From Bacteroidota bacterium (GTDB taxonomy: Bacteria; Bacteroidota; Bacteroidia; Flavobacteriales; Flavobacteriaceae), in the NCBI GenBank assembly GCA_022601215.1, contig JAHZIZ010000135.1:1-10056 (forward strand): a stretch of DNA of 10,056 nt. Reading direction: 5' to 3'. The notes under the pieces are model-generated. The model was not told where the DNA came from. It ran no database searches and was given only the letters and a program-made list of their open reading frames with translations. Shown piece by piece: positions 1 through 5,600 of the stretch. Position numbers and translations under genes: made by a program. Within the stretch, counting starts at the first letter, position 1; every line of letters starts with the position of its first letter.

Positions 1-238
1 ATCTGAAAATAATACAGGTGAGGTAGCCATAGAGAAGGAAGAAAATATTGCCTTGTTACATAAGGCGTTGCAGAAGTTATCTGTAGAAAAGAGAGAGATA
101 ATAGTACTTAGTAAATTAAAAGAATTAAAGTATAAAGAAGTGGGAGCGATCATTGGCTGTACTGAAGATACCGCCCGTATGAAGGCGCATAGAGCCTTGA
201 AAGAGTTGAAAACTGTCTACTTCACAATCCAAAATTAA
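1..238 (+). CDS. ECF-type RNA polymerase sigma factor, C-terminal part (region 4)
   Basis: The 3' end of a sigma-70 family sigma factor; the 5' part lies outside the window, and the frame stays open from base 2. The visible 78 residues contain a typical sigma region 4: 'LSVEKREIIVLSKLKELKYKEVG' followed by the helix-turn-helix 'VGAIIGCTEDTARMKAHRALKELK', which in the family contacts the -35 (in Bacteroidota -33) promoter element. An internal TTG at 53 could open a 61-aa frame, but the homologous sequence runs upstream of it, so it is not the start. The gene ends 4 nt before a membrane protein in the usual anti-sigma position, and the two very likely act as a sigma/anti-sigma pair. Inference: it drives its own operon, including the two downstream beta-repeat proteins. 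Membership of the sigma-70 family is quite sure; the ECF subgroup rests on the context and on the short C-terminus. Confidence 0.88.
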   Translation, partial: SENNTGEVAIEKEENIALLHKALQKLSVEKREIIVLSKLKELKYKEVGAIIGCTEDTARMKAHRALKELKTVYFTIQN

Positions 239-242
239 ACAT

Positions 243-1055
243 ATGGATATTAAAGAATTCGAAAAATTGTTACCAGATTACATGCTCGGGATGCTTCCTC
301 TTGAAACGGCTATGGAAATGAAACAATTCGTGAATACTAATAAAGAGGCCAAGAGCTTATGGAAAGAATGGAGCACTTTACATGAGGCTTTGGACAACGT
401 TACTTCCAATCCTAGCCCCAATATGGATTCAGGGTTTTATGAGATGCTGAACGCTTCTGAAGACTTACCTATGTCGAATGGAACTGAATCTTCCTTTGTA
501 GTACCTTCTAAGCCTTTTTATTTAATTTCATATGCAGCAGCTGCTGCTCTGGTGTTATTCATAGGTTTTTGGGTTGGTAAAAAATGGAACAATTCTGGAG
601 ATGAGATTATCATAGAAACGTCACAGATCACTGCTATTGAGGCTGCGGAAAAAGAAACGGAAGCTGTCCGAACTCAACTTGTGATTTCCCTGGCTGATCA
701 ACCATCTGCTTCCAAGCGTTTGGAAGCGCTCAGTGAGGTGAACAAGCTAAGCGAAGCTACAGACAAAGTAATAGCGGCATTATTTAAGATGCTAAATACA
801 GATACGAATGTCAATGTGAGATTGGCTGCGGTTTCATCGCTATCAAAATACGTTGAAAATCCTAAGGTGAGAGAAGGTTTGGTTATGTCTATAACGCAAC
901 AAGAATCGCCTTTAGTACAAATTGCTTTAGCTGAACTTATGGTGACGCTTCAAGAACAGAAATCAATCAATTCCATGGAAACTTTACTGCAGAAGCCGGA
1001 TATCAATGATGCAGTAAAGCATAAATTGGAAGAATCAATCAAACAAATCATTTAA
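243..1055 (+). CDS. Putative membrane anti-sigma factor with C-terminal HEAT repeats
   Basis: A 270-aa protein with three parts. Residues 1-75 are a helical N-terminal domain ('LLPDYMLGMLPLETAMEMKQFV') resembling the sigma-binding domain of anti-sigma factors ('...YLLGxLsxeE...'). Residues about 91-112 are one hydrophobic membrane segment. Residues about 140-270 are helical and contain HEAT-repeat signatures such as 'VNVRLAAVSSLSKY' and 'LVQIALAELMVTLQ'. There is no cysteine in the whole protein, so it is not a zinc-type (HxxxCxxC) anti-sigma factor. It follows the sigma gene by 4 nt and precedes the DUF4097-like genes by 12 nt. By family logic the N-terminus is cytoplasmic and would hold the sigma factor, while the HEAT part would sit in the periplasm as a sensor. 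The charges beside the membrane segment (K90 before, K113-K114 after) do not settle the topology. The anti-sigma role is inferred from position and layout; the HEAT repeats are read directly. Confidence 0.75.
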   Translation: MDIKEFEKLLPDYMLGMLPLETAMEMKQFVNTNKEAKSLWKEWSTLHEALDNVTSNPSPNMDSGFYEMLNASEDLPMSNGTESSFVVPSKPFYLISYAAAAALVLFIGFWVGKKWNNSGDEIIIETSQITAIEAAEKETEAVRTQLVISLADQPSASKRLEALSEVNKLSEATDKVIAALFKMLNTDTNVNVRLAAVSSLSKYVENPKVREGLVMSITQQESPLVQIALAELMVTLQEQKSINSMETLLQKPDINDAVKHKLEESIKQII

Positions 1056-1067
1056 AAACGAACAATC

Positions 1068-1928
1068 ATGAAAAAGAATCAATTATTGACACTATGCCTT
1101 ACCATATTGTTGGCCCATATGGGTGTGGCACAAGAATTTTCAGAAACGATTCAGAAAAGCGAATCTTTTGCCTCAAAGTCTAAGGATAACCTGTTAGTCG
1201 TGTACAATGTAGAGGGAAGTATTCATGTCGAAGGTTATCATGGCGATACTGTGCAAATTTCTGCTAAGAAGAAGGTGAAAGGAAATAACCAACGTCAATT
1301 GGAACAGGGTAAAACTGAGATTGGCGTTAAAACAGCCACGAAAGGAAATATCATTTATGTATACCTCGATTCGCCGTATACAGAGTTTAATGTGGATACA
1401 GGGAGGTTTAGCCATGAGGGGTCTTGGACAGGTAATCACTACCATTACACATTGGATTACACCATAAAGATTCCTAAACAAACCAGTGTGGAATTAAGTA
1501 CGATTAATAGAGGTGATATTTTTGTAAAAAACGTTGACGCGAAGGATCTTACCGTTAAAAACATCAATGGAGGTATTACCATGGAACATGTAGCCGGTAA
1601 AACCTATGTAAATGCCTTAAATCGTGATATTGCTATTAGTTATTCTAAAAACCCGCCTGAGGATTCTGTATTTAAGTCGCTAAATGGTGACATTACCTTG
1701 CAGGTTCAAAAAGGGTTGAACGCCGATGTTTCTTTCAAGACACTCAATGGAGACATTTACACCAATTTTGAAACAAAGAGTATAAATAATGGGGCCAACC
1801 TGAATAAGAAAGGTGGTAAAAGAGGAACTAAATATAAAATTGATAAGAATACTGAATTTCAAATAGGTAATGGTGGGATTCGCATGGATTTTGATTTGCT
1901 GAATGGGGACGTTACCATTAAAGGATAA
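1068..1928 (+). CDS. Secreted DUF4097-like beta-repeat protein (first paralog)
   Basis: A 286-aa exported protein. The signal peptide covers residues 1-21 or so (MKK, hydrophobic core, 'HMGVAQ'). The rest is rich in beta strands, with recurring short 'NGD' turns: 'TINRGDIFV' (146-153), 'NINGGITM' (165-172), 'SLNGDITLQV' (204-213), 'TLNGDIYTNF' (225-234) and 'LLNGDVTIKG' at the C-terminus. This is the pattern of DUF4097, a putative adhesin family predicted to fold as a right-handed beta-helix. It is followed after 1 nt by a clear paralog with the same domain order, so the pair arose by tandem duplication and is co-transcribed with the sigma/anti-sigma genes. No catalytic motif is visible. In the family the function is unproven; a surface or periplasmic structural or adhesive role is inference. 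There is no lipobox cysteine, so it is probably released into the periplasm or exported further, not lipid-anchored. Confidence 0.8.
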   Translation: MKKNQLLTLCLTILLAHMGVAQEFSETIQKSESFASKSKDNLLVVYNVEGSIHVEGYHGDTVQISAKKKVKGNNQRQLEQGKTEIGVKTATKGNIIYVYLDSPYTEFNVDTGRFSHEGSWTGNHYHYTLDYTIKIPKQTSVELSTINRGDIFVKNVDAKDLTVKNINGGITMEHVAGKTYVNALNRDIAISYSKNPPEDSVFKSLNGDITLQVQKGLNADVSFKTLNGDIYTNFETKSINNGANLNKKGGKRGTKYKIDKNTEFQIGNGGIRMDFDLLNGDVTIKG

Positions 1929-1929
1929 A

Positions 1930-2766
1930 ATGATGAAATATTATATGTTGATTACGAGGAAGTTATTAGCGATTATTATAATGACTGTATGTGTTTATAG
2001 CTCAGTAGCGCAGAAAAATGAAAGCTATACCATTCCGTTAAGTAAACCAGGGGATGAGGGTAAGTTGATTGTGCACTTGATAGATGGTTCTATCACTGTA
2101 GAAGGCCATCAAAGTGACGACGTGGTTGTTGAAGCTAGTGGTAATAGTAGGAGAAATTCCAAGCGACATGGCTCACATAAGTCTGGTAGAAACGGTATGG
2201 AGCGTATTGATGACAATTCATTGTCATTTAGTATTGAGGAAATTAACAATCAAGTCCGTGTGAAAGCTCGACCTGGAAATGACGTCATTGATTTTGTCAT
2301 TAAAGTGCCCTATGATTTTTCAGTAGATCTTAAAACAATTAATAAAGGTAATATTGTAGTGGGTCATGTTAAAGGAACACATGAAGTTAGTAATACCAAC
2401 GGAAAGATTACCATGAATGATGTTAGTGGATCTGTTGTGGCAGATGCATTAAATCAAGATATTATAGTCACTTTTAAGGAGGTTTATGCTAACACCAATA
2501 TGATGTTCTCTAGTCTAAACGGAGATGTAGATATTAGTTTTCCTGAAAGTTTGAAGGCAACAATCTCAGCTCGATCAGACAATGGTAATGTGTATACAGA
2601 TTTTGAAGTAGTGAAAGTTTCAAATGGAAATAACGTAAATACTACACGAAAAGATGGTGTGTATAAAGTATCTAGAAAAAGAGGCGTGTCCGGAACTATA
2701 AATGGCGGAGGTTCCGATATAAATTTTAAAACATTAAATGGTGATGTATTAATTAGATCTAATTAA
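1930..2766 (+). CDS. Secreted DUF4097-like beta-repeat protein (second paralog)
   Basis: A 278-aa protein starting at the ATGATG just 1 nt after the preceding stop. The frame is open from an ATG at 1903, but that start lies inside the upstream gene and would put nine residues ('MGTLPLKDK') before the signal peptide; starting at 1930 gives a normal one ('MMKYYMLITRKLLAI...SSVAQ', cleavage near residue 28). It aligns with the previous protein over most of its length: 'GSITVEGHQSDDVVVEA' against 'GSIHVEGYHGDTVQISA', and 'TINKGNIVVGHV...NTNGKITMNDVSG...ADALNQDIIVTF' against the equivalent stretch. 'LNGD' turns recur at 196-199 and 269-272. It differs by a basic, Ser/Arg/Lys-rich insert at 72-92 ('NSRRNSKRHGSHKSGRNGMER') where the first paralog has a less charged loop. 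Last gene of the operon; the terminator starts 15 nt later. Function unknown, probably an envelope beta-helix protein. Confidence 0.8.
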   Translation: MMKYYMLITRKLLAIIIMTVCVYSSVAQKNESYTIPLSKPGDEGKLIVHLIDGSITVEGHQSDDVVVEASGNSRRNSKRHGSHKSGRNGMERIDDNSLSFSIEEINNQVRVKARPGNDVIDFVIKVPYDFSVDLKTINKGNIVVGHVKGTHEVSNTNGKITMNDVSGSVVADALNQDIIVTFKEVYANTNMMFSSLNGDVDISFPESLKATISARSDNGNVYTDFEVVKVSNGNNVNTTRKDGVYKVSRKRGVSGTINGGGSDINFKTLNGDVLIRSN

Positions 2767-2780
2767 TACATCGGAATGTA

Positions 2781-2816
2781 AAAAAAAGCCCTTGTCGTAT
2801 GATAAGGGCTTTTTTT
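2781..2816. terminator. Bidirectional intrinsic terminator
   Basis: A 16-bp stem (2781-2796 with 2801-2816) around a 4-nt loop GTAT. The core is AGCCCTT/AAGGGCT, with one G-T wobble near the loop. An A-run precedes it and a T-run follows, so it ends transcription from both the DUF4097 operon on the + strand and the small lipoprotein gene on the - strand. Confidence 0.9.
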
Positions 2817-2824
2817 ATTGTTTT

Positions 2825-3043
2825 CTATAGCGTGACTGCGACATACCCTCGGCGGGTTTTTCGATAATGTTTTCCATTCCATTTATAGTATCTCTTGCCC
2901 TTTATCACCAATATTTTATGGTTTTTAGGCGCTTGGGATACAACCCCAACTTTATTTTTATCGGGTGTTGTATGCACCACTTTAGTGGCGCAAGAAGTTG
3001 ACATAAAACCAATAACTAGGATAAGTATCGTTGCTTTTTTCAT
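2825..3043 (-). CDS. Small basic lipoprotein, YxxxxGxxY(x)GYV motif
   Basis: A 72-aa lipoprotein. The start is taken at the Met of 'MKKATILILVIGFMSTSC' (3043); the reading frame is open further upstream to 3079 but those residues ('MRPRCTNNTMHI') are not signal-like. The hydrophobic segment ends in a lipobox-like STS-C18, which has Ser at -3 instead of the usual Leu, a pattern often tolerated in Flavobacteriaceae. The mature protein is strongly basic, with a C-terminal aromatic motif 'VIKGKRYYKWNGKHYRKTRRGYVAV' (47-71), reminiscent of the short Tyr-rich lipoproteins seen in Bacteroidota (DUF6515-like). It lies 55 nt downstream of the second msrB gene on the same strand and may be read through from it; the terminator at 2781 closes this unit. 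Specific function not recognised. Lipoprotein nature fairly sure, family uncertain. Confidence 0.65.
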   Translation of the reverse strand: MKKATILILVIGFMSTSCATKVVHTTPDKNKVGVVSQAPKNHKILVIKGKRYYKWNGKHYRKTRRGYVAVTL

Positions 3044-3098
3044 GATGTGCATTGTATTGTTTGTACATCTTGGACGCAATTAAGAGGTAAGGGTTTAA

Positions 3099-3494
3099 TT
3101 AATCTTTATTTAAATCAACAGATAGTGAGTTCACACAATAGCGCTGACCTGTAGCAGTGGGTCCATCATTAAAGATATGCCCTAGGTGACTACCACAAGT
3201 TGCACAAAGAATTTCAGTACGAATCATTCCGTGTGAAGTATCACGAACATATTCTACAGCACCTTCAATGGATTCATCAAATGAAGGCCATCCACAGCCA
3301 CTGTCAAATTTGTTATCGCTTTCAAAAAGCGGTGTCTTGCAAGCACCACAGGCATACGTTCCTTTATCCGTAGCTAGGTTATAAGTCCCTGTAAATGGGC
3401 GTTCTGTACCTTTTTTTCGAAGAATACGATATCGTTCTTCTCCTAGTTCGGCTAGCCATTCGGCTTCAGTTTTATGTATTGGATATTTACTCAT
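3099..3494 (-). CDS. msrB: Peptide-methionine (R)-S-oxide reductase MsrB, cytosolic
   Basis: A 131-aa MsrB that reduces methionine-R-sulfoxide in proteins. The start is taken at ATG 3494 ('MSKYPIHKTEAEW'), preceded by AGGTGA five bases away; an in-frame GTG at 3503 adds only three residues. Key residues: zinc cysteines C49/C52 ('CGAC') and C97/C100 ('CATC'); catalytic C120 in 'RYCVNS'; and C67 in 'SGCGWPSF', the position of the resolving cysteine in the PilB-type MsrB of Neisseria. A full thioredoxin-recycled enzyme is therefore likely. There is no signal peptide. It overlaps the upstream msrB gene by 8 nt (ATGAGTAA), so the two are translationally coupled. Both paralogs share 'TEAEW...L..E.YRILR..GTERPFT' at the N-terminus, pointing to a tandem duplication. 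Confidence 0.95.
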   Translation of the reverse strand: MSKYPIHKTEAEWLAELGEERYRILRKKGTERPFTGTYNLATDKGTYACGACKTPLFESDNKFDSGCGWPSFDESIEGAVEYVRDTSHGMIRTEILCATCGSHLGHIFNDGPTATGQRYCVNSLSVDLNKD

Positions 3495-3969
3495 CGATTT
3501 CACCTACAAAGATTAATGCTGCTCCGTTGATACAGTGTCTTTTCCCCGTTGTATTTTTTGGGCCATCTTCAAATACATGACCTAGGTGTCCTCCACAAGT
3601 AGCACAGTGTTCTTCCGTTCGCCCGTATCCTAATTTATAGTCAACATCATAAGCTACATTGCCTTCGATTGGACGATCAAAACTGGGCCATCCCGTACCG
3701 CTATCAAATTTATGTTTGGTTTCGAACAATGGAGTGTTACAAGCGGCACAATGAAAAACGCCTTCTCCTTTAAAGTAATTAAAATTACTGGTAAAAGGGC
3801 GTTCTGTACCTGCCTCACGAAGAATACGATATTGCTCATTTGTGAGCTGTTCTTTCCATTCGGCTTCGGTCTTAGTTAAGGGGAATACCTTGTCATCTTT
3901 TTTATCCTGTGCGGACGAATTACAACTAAATAAGACAGCGGTAATGAGCAATAGTGTTAGTTTTTTCAT
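3487..3969 (-). CDS. msrB: Peptide-methionine (R)-S-oxide reductase MsrB, predicted lipoprotein
   Basis: A 160-aa MsrB with an N-terminal lipoprotein signal ('MKKLTLLLITAVLFSC', C16), so it should act in the periplasm or outer membrane. The start is at ATG 3969; the frame extends to 4014, but 'MCSWLLYYLQFENFI' would put unneeded residues before the signal. Zinc ligands are C74/C77 ('CAAC') and C122/C125 ('CATC'); catalytic C146 lies in 'RHCINGAAL'. At the usual resolving position the sequence is 'SGTGWPSF' (T92), and the only other cysteine is the lipidated one, so this copy has no resolving cysteine and must be reduced differently from its downstream partner, for example directly by a thioredoxin-like or other thiol protein. 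The upstream gap (3970-4000) is followed by a terminator hairpin; a loose TTG-N20-TATCTTC promoter match on the - strand with its -7 at 3986-3993 is weak. Confidence 0.93.
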   Translation of the reverse strand: MKKLTLLLITAVLFSCNSSAQDKKDDKVFPLTKTEAEWKEQLTNEQYRILREAGTERPFTSNFNYFKGEGVFHCAACNTPLFETKHKFDSGTGWPSFDRPIEGNVAYDVDYKLGYGRTEEHCATCGGHLGHVFEDGPKNTTGKRHCINGAALIFVGEIDE

Positions 3970-4000
3970 GATAAAATTTTCAAATTGAAGATAATATAAA

Positions 4001-4038
4001 AGCCACGAACACACAACTATAATAAGGTGTTCGTGGCT
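4001..4038 (-). terminator. Intrinsic terminator behind the collagen-like lipoprotein gene
   Basis: A perfect 12-bp inverted repeat: AGCCACGAACAC at 4001-4012 and GTGTTCGTGGCT at 4027-4038, with a 14-nt loop. Read on the - strand it is followed by TTTTATATTAT, a modest U-rich tail. It lies between the gene at 4076-4588 and the msrB pair, so it separates them or works by partial readthrough. Confidence 0.75.
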
Positions 4039-4075
4039 AATGAGTCGTTATGACTTTAACGTCATTACAAATCGT

Positions 4076-4588
4076 TTAATTCCCAAGAAATTCTACATTA
4101 TCCATGCGCTCTAGGTCGTCCATTGTAAGTCCAGCATCTCCAAACTCGGAAGGCACCACAGCAATTCGAAATACTTGATTATTAGTGAAATCACTTCCTA
4201 ATTCATCTCCATTTAGATTACCATCGATAATGAGCTCAACATCTACAAAGGTGTGATTAAATACATATTGAATGATCAAACCATCGCTCAAGAAAAAATT
4301 CTGAGGAATGGGGCTCCAAACATCAGTTGCTTGGCCTCCAACGGTCACTTGTCCATCCAGTCTATACACTAGGATAACATCACTTTCAAACACCTCAATA
4401 TTGCTAGGAATACCAATAATTGGGGCTTCATAGATGTTGTTTGCCGGATTGTATTGGAAGTTTACATTAGTTTCAAAGACTTGACCTAAGATATTTACCC
4501 CTGGTTCTCCTGGAGGTCCTGGGTCCCCTTCACAAGAAGTTAAGAATAAGGCCGTAGTCATTGTAAAAAGGAAGAATATTTTTTTCAT
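4076..4588 (-). CDS. Lipoprotein with minimal collagen-like Gly-X-Y stretch
   Basis: A 170-aa lipoprotein of the Flavobacteriaceae. The signal ends in the lipobox-like 'LTSC' with C19, and immediately after it come four Gly-X-Y triplets, 'GDPGPPGEPGVN' (21-32). The remaining 138 residues are a mostly beta, acidic globular part ('VILVYRLDGQVTVGGQATDVWSPIPQNFF...YVFNHTFVDVELIIDGNL') ending in 'NVEFLGN'. No catalytic motif is seen. Proteins with this 'CEGDxGPPGxxG' head and a single C-terminal domain are common in this family of bacteria and functionally undescribed; some carry misleading enzyme names in databases, which the sequence here does not support. It is divergent from the M48 gene (138 nt away). 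Lipid anchoring fairly sure; four triplets are too few to expect a stable triple helix on their own. Confidence 0.75.
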   Translation of the reverse strand: MKKIFFLFTMTTALFLTSCEGDPGPPGEPGVNILGQVFETNVNFQYNPANNIYEAPIIGIPSNIEVFESDVILVYRLDGQVTVGGQATDVWSPIPQNFFLSDGLIIQYVFNHTFVDVELIIDGNLNGDELGSDFTNNQVFRIAVVPSEFGDAGLTMDDLERMDNVEFLGN

Positions 4589-4726
4589 AATAAGTTTTTT
4601 AAGATGTGATTAGAATAACAAAAGTCGTTCCATTTTTTATATTTGGTATAGCTTTTGCAAAGAAAAATTGTCTTAACAAGTTAAAATATATAGCTATATT
4701 TAAACAATTAAAATAATAATACCATC
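4589..4726. other. Divergent intergenic region; no clean promoter
   Basis: This 138-base AT-rich stretch separates divergent genes, so it must hold promoters for both. No full TTTG-N19/20-TAnnTTTG pair is visible. Near matches are TATATTTA at 4695-4702 (+ strand) with a TTG at 4668-4670 but 24 bases apart, and GACTTTTG on the - strand. A 12-bp perfect palindrome ATATAGCTATAT lies at 4688-4699; in such AT-rich sequence this may be chance. Confidence 0.35.
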
Positions 4727-5551
4727 ATGATGAAATTTAAAAAATCTATAGCGCTTCTCGGAGTTTTTGCTCTTGTAGTGGGTTGTAGTACTAATCCTTT
4801 TACGGGTAAAAAAACATTGGCATTGGTGCCAAATTCACAATTGTTTCCAATGGCATTTCAACAATATGACCAGTTTTTAGCTGAAAATAATGTCGTAACC
4901 AGTGGATCAGAAGCTCAAATGATTACTAATATAGGACAGAAAATTTCAGTCGCAGCTGAGCGATGGCTAACTGCTAATGGTTATGCCGGATATTTGCAGA
5001 ATTATGCTTGGGAATATAATTTGGTCGATGACCCAACGGTAAATGCTTGGTGTATGCCAGGAGGAAAGATTGTTTTCTATACTGGAATATTACCTATCGC
5101 AGATGGAGAAGCAGGTGTGGCTGCCATAATGGGACATGAAGTAGCCCATGCATTGGCCAATCATGGACAACAGCGAATGAGTGCGGGACAGTTACAAGCT
5201 ATAGGAGCTGTTGCAGGGAATGTAGCGCTTAGCAAGGATCCTAAGAACCAGCAAATATTTAATCAAGCGTATGGTATTGGAAGTACCGTAGGTGTCATGT
5301 TGCCATTTAGTCGAAATCATGAAAGTGAAGCGGATAGAATTGGGCTTACTTTAATGGCAATAGCGGGATATGATCCTATTGAAGCTGCCGATCTATGGAG
5401 ACGTATGAAAGAAAACTCAGGCGGGCAAGCACCTCCAGAATTCTTAAGTACACACCCTTCCAGTGAAACTCGTATTAATAATATTACTCAATGGGCACCT
5501 GAAGCAAAGGCAGAGGCCAAAAAGTACGGAGTTACCACCTTTAAGAAATAA
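4727..5551 (+). CDS. M48-family zinc metalloprotease, lipoprotein
   Basis: A 274-aa M48 peptidase with a lipoprotein signal ending in VVG-C20. It lies in the periplasm, where relatives such as BepA and LoiP (E. coli) take part in envelope quality control. The segment 'CSTNPFTGKKTLALVPNSQL' after the lipidated Cys is the family's usual N-terminus. The zinc site is HEVAH at 137-141 (H137, E138, H141) with the third ligand E199 in 'ESEADRIG' (ExxxD, E199/D203). 'LSTHPSSETRI' near the C-terminus is also a hallmark of the family. Length matches single-domain members, without the TPR domain of BepA. Two ATG codons lie at 4727 and 4730; either works. A strong terminator follows within 15 nt. Exact substrates cannot be told. 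Confidence 0.93.
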   Translation: MMKFKKSIALLGVFALVVGCSTNPFTGKKTLALVPNSQLFPMAFQQYDQFLAENNVVTSGSEAQMITNIGQKISVAAERWLTANGYAGYLQNYAWEYNLVDDPTVNAWCMPGGKIVFYTGILPIADGEAGVAAIMGHEVAHALANHGQQRMSAGQLQAIGAVAGNVALSKDPKNQQIFNQAYGIGSTVGVMLPFSRNHESEADRIGLTLMAIAGYDPIEAADLWRRMKENSGGQAPPEFLSTHPSSETRINNITQWAPEAKAEAKKYGVTTFKK

Positions 5552-5566
5552 ACTAATACAATATAT

Positions 5567-5592
5567 AAGGCTGCTGAAAGGCAGCCTTTTTT
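5567..5592 (+). terminator. Intrinsic terminator after the M48 gene
   Basis: An 8-bp stem, AAGGCTGC (5567-5574) with GCAGCCTT (5581-5588), with a 6-nt loop TGAAAG and a T-run to 5592. It ends the metalloprotease transcript 9 nt before the next gene starts, so the transporter needs readthrough or a promoter hidden here. Confidence 0.88.
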
Positions 5593-5600
5593 ATACGCAT

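Noticed and set aside
1194..1481. 95-aa open frame on the - strand
   Set aside because: It lies wholly inside the first DUF4097 gene, has an unconvincing composition (many Cys, Arg and His), and has no plausible promoter or partner.
2895..3083. 62-aa open frame on the + strand
   Set aside because: It overlaps the small lipoprotein gene on the other strand, whose lipobox and Tyr motif make the - strand reading the better one.
4038..4066. Short inverted repeat ATGAC/GTCAT next to the terminator
   Set aside because: Arms of five bases are too short and not followed by a T-run to call a second terminator.
4688..4699. Palindrome ATATAGCTATAT before the M48 gene
   Set aside because: A 12-bp AT-rich palindrome is expected by chance here, and no linked regulator is visible. 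Recorded only as a weak operator candidate.
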